From Kofleriaceae bacterium (GTDB taxonomy: Bacteria; Myxococcota_A; Polyangia; Haliangiales; Haliangiaceae), in contig JAGPCO010000029.1 in NCBI GenBank assembly GCA_018058095.1, positions 1 to 63,704 on the forward strand: a stretch of 63,704 nt of DNA. Direction: 5' to 3'. Shown one piece after another: positions 11,649-25,746 of the stretch. Each line of letters begins with the position of its first letter. Within the stretch, counting starts at the first letter, position 1. The notes beneath the pieces were generated by a model that worked only from the letters and a program-made list of their open reading frames with translations, did not search any database and had not been told where the DNA came from. The translations under genes and the position numbers were made by a program.

Positions 11649-14008
11649 CACGCATCCAGTCCCGGGCGACCGCGCTGGCGGCCAGCGTGGCCGGCGTGGC
11701 CCTCGTGCTCGGCCCGGCCGGCGCCGTCGCTCCGGCCCATGGCCAGGAGGCGCCGCTCGACATCGAGGTGCCGGTCGAGGTGCTCGACCGCGCCGGCGCG
11801 ACCACCGGCGAGGGTGGGCCGGCCGACGACAGCGACCTCGACCTCGCCAACCTCGTGCAGAGCGCGGCCAAGGGCGTCACCACCGTGCAGGAGGCGCCGG
11901 CCATCGTCACCGTGGTCACCGCCGACGAGATCAAGGAGCGGCAGTACCGCTCGCTCGACCAGGTCGTCGACGGCGTGCCTGGCTGGCAGCGGGCCTCGCT
12001 CTACCACAACAACTTCTCGGCCCCGCTGGTCCGCGGCCAGGGCCAGGCGGTGCAGTACCTGCACGACTCGCTGTCGCTGTTCGATCCCGACATCAACGTC
12101 GCCTCGACCGGCCGCCTCATGCCGATGGAGCTGATCAAGCGGGTCGAGTTCATCACCGGCCCGGGCGGCGTGTTGTGGGGCTCGAACTCGCTGCTCGGCA
12201 TCCTCAACGTCATCACCAAGGACGCCGACGACGTCGACGGCGTCGAGGCCGGCGGCACGCTGGGCGGCGGCCCGGGCGATCGCGGCGTGGCCCGGGCCTA
12301 CGCCATGGTCGGCCTGCCCGACCTGGCCGGCGGCAAGGTCAAGCTGCTGGCGCACGGCGCGTTCGAGACCTTCCAGGGCATGGGCCAGCAGCTGCCGCAG
12401 CTGCTGTTCCACCAGCCGTTGCCGCAGCCCAACGCGCCCAACATCTACGGCCCGCTCATCACCTCCGACCAGCCGCGCTCGACCTTCTTCACCCTCAGCG
12501 GCAAGCTGTCGATCGGCAACCTGCAGCTGCGCGTGTTCAGCCCGTTCATCGAGCGCATGCAGCCGGCCGGCCTGTCCGGCAACCCGGTGCGCGAGGACCT
12601 GCCGCAGGACGACCTGCTCGGCATGGACGGGCAGCCGCTGTGCCCGAACACCGAGCCGTACACCGACCCGATGCAGTGCGTCGACAAGGGCCGGCGCTCG
12701 CGCGCGTCGCGCATCGACTTCTTCGATCGCTACGCCGTGGCCGAGTACCGCGGCCGGTTCGCGCGCGGCAAGGCCGGCGTCACCGTCAAGGGCTACGGCA
12801 TCCAGTTCAACCGCAAGTTCTCGCCGCTGCAGATCCTCACCGCGACCGCGACCAACCAGGGCGGCCTGTCGTTCGTGGCCGAGCCGGTCGCGTACCGCCT
12901 GGGCGGCGCCGTCGACGGCGACGTCGAGCTCGATCGCAAGCTGCGCGTGCTGTACGGCGCCGAGGTGTTCACCGAGTGGCTGGGCGACAACACCACCCGC
13001 TCGCTGCAGGGCGAGGGCGCCGAGCTGACCTTCCCGTCGCCGTACAACCTGAGCCGGCTGCCGCTCTTGTGCCCGCGCGAGCTGGTCGCCGGCGCCTCGA
13101 CCATCATCCCGGGTTGCCCGCTCACCTTCGTGTTCGACGCCTCGCGCACGGTGACCGGCGCCTACCTCAACCCGCAGTGGCGCCCGAGCAAGAAGCTCAT
13201 CCTCGACCTCGGCGCCCGCGCCCAGATCGCCCCGGCCGCCCTCGGCAGCCTGGCGTACGACCTCACCACCACCCTGGGCGGGACCGTGGTGTGGAACTTC
13301 CTGCCCAGCTGGTACGCCAAGTTCAACCTGGCCCAGGGCTTCCGCCCGCCGGTGTTCAACAACACCAACTCCAACGGTGAGTCGGTCCAGGTCGCCGGCA
13401 ACCCGGACCTCGAGGTCGAGACCTCCGACGCGGCCCAGGCCGAGGTCAACGCCCGCCTGTTCAAGGGCAGCCGGCGCCTGCGCGAGGTCGCGTTCCGCGC
13501 CGACTACTCGTACACGCGGATGCAGAACCTCATCCAGGTCCAGTCCGGGCGGTACCTCAACACCGCCGATCGCGCCATGCATTCGGGCGAGCTGCTGGCC
13601 AAGGTGTACGTCCAGGGCGGGCACCGCCTCGAGCTCGGTTACACCTACCTGCGGGCCGAGTCGGCCGACAAGGGCCGCCTGCGCTCGCTGCCGGAGCACT
13701 GGTTCAACCTCGGCGGCATCTTCAACCTCATCGACGACAAGCTCAGCGCGACCACCGGCCTGCGCGTCACCGGCGCGGCCGAGGACCCCAACCGCCTGGT
13801 CGAGTACCGCGACCTGGCCTTCGACGAGATGGGCAACATCATCAACGTCAGCACCGGCCTGGTCACGCCGCGGACGGTCAACGCGTCCGAGGTCGTGCTC
13901 GACCGCCTGCCGCCCATCGCCGAGCTGACCCTGGGCGTGGCCTGGCAGCCGATGACCAAGCTGCGGGTCGAGGGCACCGTGCTCAACACCCTGGGCGGCC
14001 GGTACTAG
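11645..14008 (+). CDS. TonB-dependent outer-membrane receptor (ends at in-frame TAG)
   Basis: 787 residues to the first stop. A signal peptide (to about APAHGQ) is followed by a plug domain (APAIVTVVTADEIKERQYRS, VEFITGPGGVLWGSNSLLGI) and a 22-strand-type beta barrel (GFRPPVFNNTNSNGE, ADYSYTRMQNLIQVQSGRYL). Such receptors import metal chelates, vitamins or glycans using TonB energy; the substrate is not evident. The reading stops at TAG 14006-14008 directly after GGRY, yet the same frame continues for 32 codons and ends in ATYQY, the aromatic C-terminus expected of a barrel. As read, the protein lacks its last strand. It is the fourth gene of the operon and overlaps the OmpA gene by four bases. 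Confidence 0.9.
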
Positions 14009-14107
14009 CAGCCCGACGTGTTCTTCGACTACGAGCCGCACCTCGAGCTCCTGCCCAACGCGTACGAGGACCTGCGCGCATACGTGTCGGCGACCTACCA
14101 GTACTAG
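14009..14107 (+). other. Displaced C-terminal strand of the TonB receptor
   Basis: Thirty-two codons in the receptor frame follow the TAG and end at TAG 14105-14107. They start QPDVFFDYEPHL and end AYVSATYQY. A C-terminal Tyr/Phe preceded by alternating hydrophobic residues is the BAM recognition signal of outer-membrane barrels, so this segment is most simply the original end of the receptor. A single base change TAC to TAG would explain the break. Confidence 0.7.
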
Positions 14108-14134
14108 CAGGCTGCTTCTTCAGCAGCCTGCTAG
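14104..14134. terminator. Perfect 13-bp hairpin between convergent genes
   Basis: CTAGCAGGCTGCT (14104-14116) and AGCAGCCTGCTAG (14122-14134) are perfect inverted repeats around the loop TCTTC. The hairpin spans the distal receptor stop codon and lies 28 bases beyond the stop of the response regulator coming from the other side, so it could terminate both. It has no long T-run, so factor-independent activity is uncertain. Confidence 0.6.
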
Positions 14135-14161
14135 GCCGCTGCCGCCGCCGCCGCCCGGGCG

Positions 14162-14557
14162 TCAGCGCTGGGCCCGACGCGCGACCGCCTGCTCGACCAC
14201 GTCGAGCAGGCCGTGCCCGTCGATCGGCTTGAGCGCGCTGGCGTCGACGTGGCCGGCCGCCTCCGCCCGCGACACCTCGGCGTCGTCGGCGAAGCCGGAC
14301 AGGAGGACCCGGGCCATGGCCGGGTGGGTGGCGCCGACGGCGGCCAGCAGCTCGAGGCCCGACCGGCGCGGCATCTTGTGGTCGGTGACCAGGACCGCGA
14401 ACTGGCGCTGGCCGAGGAGGTCGAGCGCGGCGTCGACGCTGCCGCACGCGCTGACCTGGAACCGGCGGCGCAGGGCCCGGACCGCGAACTCGAGCACGTC
14501 CGGCTCGTCGTCGACGACGAGCGCGGCGGGTAGCGACAGGGCAGCGGCGGCGGACAC
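14162..14557 (-). CDS. Single-domain response regulator
   Basis: 131 residues from GTG at 14557, chosen because GGAGG lies just upstream; an upstream GTG at 14590 would add 11 residues. It is a stand-alone receiver domain: the acidic pair in VVDDEPD, the phospho-acceptor Asp in VTDHKMPRRSG, the Ser switch in VLLSGF and the conserved Lys in ALKPID are all present. There is no output domain, so it probably acts by protein contact, as CheY-like proteins do. It is divergent from a pseudo-receiver/ATPase gene, a likely functional partner. Confidence 0.85.
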   Translation of the reverse strand: MSAAAALSLPAALVVDDEPDVLEFAVRALRRRFQVSACGSVDAALDLLGQRQFAVLVTDHKMPRRSGLELLAAVGATHPAMARVLLSGFADDAEVSRAEAAGHVDASALKPIDGHGLLDVVEQAVARRAQR

Positions 14558-14565
14558 GTCCCTCC

Positions 14566-14571
14566 ATGGTA
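14566..14571 (-). promoter_or_regulatory. -10-like TACCAT 8 bases before the GTG
   Basis: On the minus strand TACCAT ends 8 bases before GTG 14557. The spacing would put the mRNA 5' end at or within about 2 bases of the start codon. The intervening GGAGGGAC also resembles a ribosome-binding site, so the two interpretations compete. Confidence 0.4.
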
Positions 14572-14594
14572 CGGCCGGGGTCGCCGCCACCTCA

Positions 14595-14608
14595 AGGTGG
14601 ATCCACCT
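14595..14608. promoter_or_regulatory. 14-base perfect palindrome in a divergent intergenic region
   Basis: AGGTGGATCCACCT is its own reverse complement and lies between the divergent response regulator and pseudo-receiver/ATPase genes. It sits 24 bases upstream of a TATGAT (14632-14637) that could be the -10 box of the rightward gene. It could be an operator for a dimeric regulator; no regulator is identified. Confidence 0.4.
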
Positions 14609-14661
14609 CGTCGGGCGCTGGCGGTTTCCGCTATGATGCCGGCAGGCTCCGAGGGCCCCCC

Positions 14662-15666
<1,005 letters not shown>

Positions 15667-15677
15667 GTCGGGCCGCC

Positions 15678-18902
<3,225 letters not shown>

Positions 18903-18909
18903 CGGGCCC

Positions 18910-19899
18910 TTACTTCACGCGCTGGACGAACCAGGCGGCCGCGCCACACGCGCTGCACAGCTGGGCGTAGCCGCGGCCGCCGCCGCCGAGGCCAAGGCCG
19001 CCGCCGGCGTGGGCCTCGAGCTGCAGCAGGGGTTTCATCGGCGCCTTGCACGGCTTGCACGTCGCCGTGGTCGCCGCGCCGACCCACAGCTGGGCTCCGA
19101 CCAGGCCGACCACCTCGCGCCGGGCCTCGAGCGTGTCGGCGTAGGCGCGCGCTGGGTCGGAGATGCGCCCGGCCAGCGCCTCGGCCGTGATCGTCTGCGT
19201 GCGCAGGAGCGTGATCTCGGCGCTCGACGGCGGCGCCAGCATCGGCACCAGGTCCTCCTCGTCGAGGACGATGGCCCGGGCTGCGCCGCTGGTCGGATCG
19301 CCGCTCGGGCAGGCCTTGTCGCCGGTGCTGGTGCAGTGCCACAGGGTGAGGAGCCCGTCGCGGTCGGCCCCGACCTCGCGCAGACGGAGCTGGCCGACGA
19401 AGCGCATCGGCTTGTCGCAGCAGGCGCAGTCGGGCCAGTCCATCGACGACGGCGCCAGCGGCATGCCGCCGACGCGGCTGCCCAGCGCCGATGGCTTGCC
19501 CGGGCTGGCCACCAGCACCCGCAGCGGGCCGTCGCTGCTGCTCATGGCGGCGGCGGCGGGGCGCGGCGTGGCCTTGCGCTTGGCCACGGCCGGGCCGGCG
19601 CTGACGGCGGCCTTGCCCCGAGCCGGCGCGGGTGCGTCGTCGTCGTCGTCGTCCTCGTCGTCCTCGCCGGCGGCGGGCGCGATCGGCTTGTCGGCGATCT
19701 TGAAACCCGCCTTGAGCTGGCGGTCGAGCTCGCTGCGCAGCCAGGCCTCGACCTCGCGGGGGCTGCCGAAGTTCTTCACCTTGGTCGACAGCGGGCGCCC
19801 GACCGTGCCCGAGGCGATCTCCACCGCCAGGCCGGCCCAGGTGATCTCCCACACCTCGGTGCGACCCTCGCGCTCTCGGACCAACGTCAGCGTCTCCAT
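18910..19899 (-). CDS. WGR-domain-like protein with cysteine knuckles
   Basis: 329 residues from ATG at 19899. Residues 1-65 (VWEITWAGLAVEIASGTVGR, then KVKNFGSPREVEAWLRSEL) resemble a WGR domain, a small nucleic-acid-binding fold known from PARP and MolR-type proteins. An acidic run (EDDEDDDDDD) and an Ala/Lys linker follow. The C-terminal part has CACCDKP, CKPCKAP and CSACGAA motifs, possible zinc ribbons. There is no signal peptide. DNA or RNA binding is an inference from the WGR-like fold. A -10-like TAAGCA lies 7 bases before the ATG (19907-19912). Tail-to-tail with the kinase, with 7 bases between. Confidence 0.6.
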   Translation of the reverse strand: METLTLVREREGRTEVWEITWAGLAVEIASGTVGRPLSTKVKNFGSPREVEAWLRSELDRQLKAGFKIADKPIAPAAGEDDEDDDDDDAPAPARGKAAVSAGPAVAKRKATPRPAAAAMSSSDGPLRVLVASPGKPSALGSRVGGMPLAPSSMDWPDCACCDKPMRFVGQLRLREVGADRDGLLTLWHCTSTGDKACPSGDPTSGAARAIVLDEEDLVPMLAPPSSAEITLLRTQTITAEALAGRISDPARAYADTLEARREVVGLVGAQLWVGAATTATCKPCKAPMKPLLQLEAHAGGGLGLGGGGRGYAQLCSACGAAAWFVQRVK

Positions 19900-20022
19900 C
19901 CGGCCGTGCTTACCCCGAGCCGGCGGCGAACGCCACTCCCTGTGTGTCGAGGCGGACCGCCCGGGGGCGGCCTGCCGGTGGCGCCTGCCCACAGCGGTCC
20001 CCCGGCTGATGATTGATCACAA

Positions 20023-20056
20023 GTCGACGGCCCTCACCGGGTGCCCGGCCGTCGAC
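20023..20056 (-). terminator. Stem-loop downstream of the Cys-array lipoprotein
   Basis: GTCGACGGCC (20023-20032) and GGCCGTCGAC (20047-20056) form a perfect 10-bp stem; the loop itself can form CACC-G-GGTG. On the minus strand the stem is followed by TTGTGATCAAT, moderately T-rich. It lies about 130 bases beyond the stop of the gene ending at 20186. The rest of 19900-20185 shows no gene. Confidence 0.45.
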
Positions 20057-20185
20057 GTGAACGGGAACGACACCGTGATCCTGGTGCTCTGCCTGGGTGG
20101 GGCGCGACGGCGGCTCACGACCACGATCACGCGGTCGTCCACACGCGGTCGTCCACGACCCTGACACCTGGCCGGCGCCGGGCGG

Positions 20186-21202
20186 CTACTGGGCGCTGGC
20201 GCCGGCCGAGGCCGAGATCGAGGCCGAGACCTCGATCGACACCGAGAAGCGCGCCTCGATCTGGGCCAGGGCGGCGATCGACGCCGCGAACTGCCCGCCC
20301 ACACACAGGGTGCGCTCGCCGAGGTCGGCGATGAGCTCCCCGGTCGAGCGGACCAGCCCACCCAGGGTCTTGCCCCACAGCACCGCCGCCCGCGCCACCA
20401 GCTCGGCCTTCTTGCCGACGCGGAGGATGGTCGGCATGCCGACCCGGATGGCGGCCATCGCCTTCTGGAACTTGCTGTCGTCGATGATCGTCACGTCCTG
20501 CTCGACGATCTCGACTCGCGGCTCGGTGCAGGTGGTGTTCAAGGTGGCCCGCACCTCGGCCGAGGCCTTGCACTCGACCGAGGCGTCGACCGCGGCGTAG
20601 CCCTGGCACGAGCCGGTGCACTCGCCGCGGCAGGTCCCCGAGCACATGCCGGCGCACTCGCCGCCGGCGCCACCACCGCTGCAGGTGCCGTCACACGCGC
20701 CGTTGCAGGTTCCGCCGCAGCGGCCCTCGCAGGTCACGTCGATGTCGGTCGCCAGCTTGGCCTCGCACTCGGCGACGACACTGGCGGCGAAGTCGACGTC
20801 GGTGGTGCACTCCGGCGGCACGGTGCGGGTGACCAGGCGCTTCTCCTGGCTGACCGACACCTTCAGGTTGGCGTCGAGCTCGGCCACCACCGCCGCGCAC
20901 ACCGCCCGGGTGTCGCCGGTCGGGGTGATGCCCAGCTCCTGCGCCATCTTCCGGCACGCGCCCAGCACCGACTGCTCCAGCTCGAGGCTGGCGCGGTCGA
21001 GCTCGGCCGAGGCGACCAGGAAGCTGTGCAGGCGGCGACCGACCGGGTTGACCGAGATGTTGCCGCAGGCGTCGGGGTTGATGCCCGCGCCGCCGCCGCC
21101 GCCGCCGCCCATCGCGCCGCCCGCACCCTGGCGGGGAGGAGGGCAGGCCGCGACCAGGCCGAGCAGGAACAAGATCCCTGCGGCGACGAGGGCGCGAGGC
21201 AC
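20186..21202 (-). CDS. Lipoprotein with two five-cysteine arrays
   Basis: 338 residues from GTG at 21202, one base after the stop codon of the upstream gene. A clear lipobox (FLLGLVAAC, Cys20) is followed by a Gly-rich spacer. The striking part is residues 158-199: cysteines at 158, 162, 166, 170 and 174, then 183, 187, 191, 195 and 199, each exactly four apart (CEGRCGGTCNGACDGTC, CAGMCSGTCRGECTGSC). The flanking regions are predicted helical. The protein ends in a Ser/Ala-rich amphipathic stretch. I do not recognise the family. The array could bind metal or form a disulfide ladder. Confidence 0.7.
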   Translation of the reverse strand: MPRALVAAGILFLLGLVAACPPPRQGAGGAMGGGGGGGAGINPDACGNISVNPVGRRLHSFLVASAELDRASLELEQSVLGACRKMAQELGITPTGDTRAVCAAVVAELDANLKVSVSQEKRLVTRTVPPECTTDVDFAASVVAECEAKLATDIDVTCEGRCGGTCNGACDGTCSGGGAGGECAGMCSGTCRGECTGSCQGYAAVDASVECKASAEVRATLNTTCTEPRVEIVEQDVTIIDDSKFQKAMAAIRVGMPTILRVGKKAELVARAAVLWGKTLGGLVRSTGELIADLGERTLCVGGQFAASIAALAQIEARFSVSIEVSASISASAGASAQ

Positions 21203-21203
21203 G

Positions 21204-22013
21204 TCAGCGCCCCTGGCCGTAGCCGCCGCCGCCGCCCTGCGGGTTGTAGCCCGGCGGGTACTGGCCCGGCTGCTGCGGGTAGCCCGGCTGCTGGCCCGGC
21301 TGCTGCGGGTAGCCCGGTTGCGGCTGGCCGTAGCCCTGCGGCTGGCCGTAACCCTGCTGCGGCTGCTGCGGCTGCTGCTGGCCGTAGCCCGGCGGGTACG
21401 CACCACCACCACCGCCGCCGCCCTGCGGGTAGGACGGCGCCGCCGGCGGCGCCGCGGTCCAGCCCGAGCGCTGGCCGAACTTGGTCAGGGCCAGGAAGAG
21501 GATGGCGCCGCCGGTGAGCGTGCCGACGAGGTTGGGGGTGTTGGCCGCCCACGGCAGGCTCACGAACAGGCCGGTGAGGAACGCCGACAGCGACGACAGC
21601 GCGCCGATGCCGTAGCTCAGGGCGAGCATGCCGAGGAAGAAGCGCTCGGGCTGACGCTGGGTCGCGGCGTTGGTCTTCGGCAGGATGATCGTGCCGGTGA
21701 TGAACAGGGTGGCGCCACCGACGAGGATGGGCGGGATCGCGACCTTGATCGGACCCGCGCCGCCCTTGAAGCCACTGAGGGCGTAGGACAGGAGGATGTT
21801 CACCCCACCGAGGGCGATGCCGATCCCCGCCAGGATGAGCGCGAACAGCACCAGCTTGATGCCGACCTGGGTGTCGTCCTTGCTGGGGCTGGTGGCGCGC
21901 TGCCGATCCAGCGTGATGAAGAAGTAGGCGGCGGCGACGAACGCCACGCTGGGCAGGGTCGCCAGCAGCGTCGGAAGCTGTTGCATCATTCCTTCGAGTG
22001 CGTCGCGCTCCAT
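21204..22013 (-). CDS. Multi-pass membrane protein with PQG-rich tail
   Basis: 269 residues from ATG at 22013, preceded by a GAGGACAG ribosome-binding site. Five hydrophobic segments occupy about residues 18-190 (LPSVAFVAAAYFFIT, GIKLVLFALILAGIGIALGG, PPILVGGATLFITGTII, FFLGMLALSYGIGALSS, TLTGGAILFLALTKF). The last ~75 residues are Gly/Tyr/Pro/Gln repeats (QPGYPQQPGQ), probably a disordered cytoplasmic or periplasmic tail. No enzymatic motif is seen. The Cys-array lipoprotein follows immediately, so they likely form one operon. It is divergent from the ATP synthase operon. Confidence 0.65.
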   Translation of the reverse strand: MERDALEGMMQQLPTLLATLPSVAFVAAAYFFITLDRQRATSPSKDDTQVGIKLVLFALILAGIGIALGGVNILLSYALSGFKGGAGPIKVAIPPILVGGATLFITGTIILPKTNAATQRQPERFFLGMLALSYGIGALSSLSAFLTGLFVSLPWAANTPNLVGTLTGGAILFLALTKFGQRSGWTAAPPAAPSYPQGGGGGGGAYPPGYGQQQPQQPQQGYGQPQGYGQPQPGYPQQPGQQPGYPQQPGQYPPGYNPQGGGGGYGQGR

Positions 22014-22174
22014 GATCTGTCCTCACCTGTGCCCGGGCCGCATCCGGGAGTTGTTCGCGGGCTCGTCGTCGGCGCCAACATTGCGCCGCTTCCCGGGCGA
22101 ACCCTAACAGCATCGCGCGGCGGTTTGTCGCAGGCAGATCATCAACCGTCGGCCAACGTGGCGGCATCGCACGG

Positions 22175-22203
22175 TTGACACGCCCCGAGGCGGGTCGTAT
22201 AAG
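22175..22203 (+). promoter_or_regulatory. Strong sigma70-type promoter of the atp operon
   Basis: A perfect TTGACA (22175-22180) is separated by exactly 17 bases from TATAAG (22198-22203). The predicted start is near 22210, about 46 bases before the first ATG. This is the closest match to housekeeping promoter consensus in the window, fitting a constitutively expressed ATP synthase. Confidence 0.85.
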
Positions 22204-22255
22204 CGGCCGCGCCTGGCCCAAGTGGCCAAGACGCATGGATTATCAAGAGGTTGCC

Positions 22256-22738
22256 ATGGACACCGCGACGGTCACGACGACGCTAGGGGTCGCTGCCAGC
22301 GAACACCCGCTGATCGACATCGACCTCACCGTCCTGCTGCAGTTCGGGCTGTTCCTGGTGATGTTCTTCGCCGCCAGCGCTCTGCTGTTCAAGCCGTACC
22401 TGCGCCTGCGCGAGCAGCGCGCCGCCGGCATCGACGGCGCGCGCGGCGAGGCCGAGCGCATGACGGCCGAGGCCGACGCCAAGCTGGCCACCTATGAGAA
22501 GGACCTGGCCGTGGCCCGGGCCCGCTCGGCCGAGGAGACCCGCAAGGTCCGGGCCGAGGCCGCCGCGCACGAGCGCGAGGTGACCGAGAAGGCGCGCAGC
22601 CAGGCCGCCGCCGCCCTCGACGCCGCCCAGACCAAGGTGCGCAGCCAGACCGAGGCCGCGCGCGCCGAGTTGATGCCGCAGGCCGACGCCCTGGCCCGCA
22701 AGGTCGCCAGCCGCCTGCTCGGCCGGGAGGTCGCGTGA
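22256..22738 (+). CDS. ATP synthase Fo subunit b'
   Basis: 160 residues from ATG at 22256, with AAGAGG upstream (an ATG at 22235 is possible). One N-terminal membrane helix (VLLQFGLFLVMFFAASALLF) is followed by a long charged coiled coil (GARGEAERMTAEADAKLATY and on), the form of the Fo peripheral-stalk b-type subunits. The presence of a second b-type subunit directly downstream marks it as b'. It connects the membrane sector to F1 through delta. First gene of the atp operon. Confidence 0.85.
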   Translation: MDTATVTTTLGVAASEHPLIDIDLTVLLQFGLFLVMFFAASALLFKPYLRLREQRAAGIDGARGEAERMTAEADAKLATYEKDLAVARARSAEETRKVRAEAAAHEREVTEKARSQAAAALDAAQTKVRSQTEAARAELMPQADALARKVASRLLGREVA

Positions 22739-23565
22739 TGTCGAAGCCCTCGTCCACTCCCCGTCGCCGGCGCTGGCTGGGCGGGCTCATCGGCGTGCTC
22801 ATCGGCCTCGGCGTGCCGGTCACCGCGCTCGGCCAGGAGGCGGCGACCCCGCCTGCCGACGGCCACGTGCTGCCGGCCCACCCCGACGTCAGCCGCCACT
22901 ACAACTTCTTCGGCGGCATCCCGTTCGGCTACAAGAACAAGGACGTGTTCGGCGGCACCCTCGGCGACGGCGTCATGAAGGACGCCGGCGGCAAGCTGGT
23001 GTACGAGACCGGCCACGACGCCAAGGGCAACACCACCTACGCGCCGGCGGCCGAGGAGCCGATGTCGGCCCCGTTCGTGCTGATGGTCTTCAACTTCGTC
23101 CTCCTGCTCGTCATCCTGGCCAAGTTCGGCGGTCCGGTCGCGCGCAAGATGGCCGAGGGCCGGCACGACCAGATCAAGACCGCGCTCGACGAGGCGGCCA
23201 AGCTGCGGGCCGAGGCCAAGGACAAGCTCGACTCGTACACCAAGAAGCTGGCCGACGCCGACGCCGAGATCAAGAAGATGATCGACGGCATGCGGGCCGA
23301 CGCCGAGGCCGACAAGGTCCGCATCCTGGCCGCGGCCGAGGCCCAGGCCGTCGCCCTCAAGAAGGACGCCGACGAGCGCATCGCCGCCGAGATCGACCGC
23401 GCCCGCCTGCTGCTGGCGCGCGAGGTCGCGGTCGCCGCCACCGGCGCCGCCGAGAAGCTGCTGCGCGACAAGACCACCGCCGGCGACCACCAGCAGCTGG
23501 TCAGCACGTTCATCACCGGCCTGGCGTCCCCCGCGGCGTCCGGGTCCAGCAAGGAGCGCGTGTAA
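22738..23565 (+). CDS. atpF: ATP synthase Fo subunit b with N-terminal extension
   Basis: 275 residues from ATG at 22738 (TGATG overlap with b'; a GTG lies one codon upstream). The C-terminal ~165 residues are a standard b subunit: a membrane helix at 110-130 (APFVLMVFNFVLLLVILAKF) and a charged coiled coil. Unusually it begins with a signal-like Arg-rich n-region and hydrophobic core (about 8-32) and a ~75-residue Gly/His/Lys-containing region (33-109) before the membrane anchor. This would place an extra domain in the periplasm. Ordinary b subunits are ~160 residues and lack it. Confidence 0.9.
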   Translation: MSKPSSTPRRRRWLGGLIGVLIGLGVPVTALGQEAATPPADGHVLPAHPDVSRHYNFFGGIPFGYKNKDVFGGTLGDGVMKDAGGKLVYETGHDAKGNTTYAPAAEEPMSAPFVLMVFNFVLLLVILAKFGGPVARKMAEGRHDQIKTALDEAAKLRAEAKDKLDSYTKKLADADAEIKKMIDGMRADAEADKVRILAAAEAQAVALKKDADERIAAEIDRARLLLAREVAVAATGAAEKLLRDKTTAGDHQQLVSTFITGLASPAASGSSKERV

Positions 23566-24104
23566 TGGCCGCCGGCAGCCTCGCCCGTCGTTACGCCAAG
23601 GCCATCGTCCAGATCGGCGAGCAGGATGGCTCGCTCGCCCGCATCGGCGCCGACCTGACGACCCTCGGCACCGCCATGCGCACCTCGGCCGAGCTCGGCG
23701 CCCTGCTGGCCAGCCCGGCCATCCGCAAGGCCGACCGCAAGCGGGTCATCGACGCGCTCACCACCCGCATCGGCGCCCACCCGACCACCAAGACGGTGAC
23801 CGCCCTGCTGCTCGACCGCGAGCGGCTGTCGGCGCTGCCGGACATCGCCCGCGAGGTCGCGGCGATGATCGAGGCCAAGGCCAATCGGGTCTCGGCCGAC
23901 GTCGCCTCGGCCACCGCGCTGACCCCGGCCCAGCTGGCCGAGATCGTCGCCGCGCTCGAGAAGCTGTCGGGCAAGAAGGTCGACGCCCACACCCGGCAGG
24001 ACCCGGCCCTGCTCGGCGGCGTCGTCGCCAAGGTCGGCGACGTCATCTACGACGGCAGCGTGCGCAGCCAGCTGCGCGCCCTGCGCGACGAGCTGTCCCG
24101 TTGA
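23565..24104 (+). CDS. atpH: ATP synthase F1 subunit delta
   Basis: 179 residues, the usual length, starting at the ATG overlapping the b stop (TAATG). The N-terminal SLARRYAKAIVQIGEQ and C-terminal GKKVDAHTRQDPALLGGVVA with KVGDVIYDGSVRSQLRALRD are the conserved delta/OSCP signatures. It joins the peripheral stalk to the top of the alpha3beta3 head. A 100-base gap follows before alpha. Confidence 0.95.
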   Translation: MAAGSLARRYAKAIVQIGEQDGSLARIGADLTTLGTAMRTSAELGALLASPAIRKADRKRVIDALTTRIGAHPTTKTVTALLLDRERLSALPDIAREVAAMIEAKANRVSADVASATALTPAQLAEIVAALEKLSGKKVDAHTRQDPALLGGVVAKVGDVIYDGSVRSQLRALRDELSR

Positions 24105-24204
24105 ACCGTTGATTCCCTTCGAGCCCCGGCCCCGGCCGGGCCACCGCCTCACCGCCTCTCACGCTCTGCCGCAACGCTCTGCCTGAGCCAGCAAGGAAAC
24201 CGCC

Positions 24205-25740
<1,536 letters not shown>

Positions 25741-25746
25741 GCGGCC

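Noticed and set aside
14006-14008. TAG in the TonB receptor as a pyrrolysine codon
   Set aside because: No pyrrolysine machinery is visible and such receptors do not use it. A point mutation or sequencing error is simpler.
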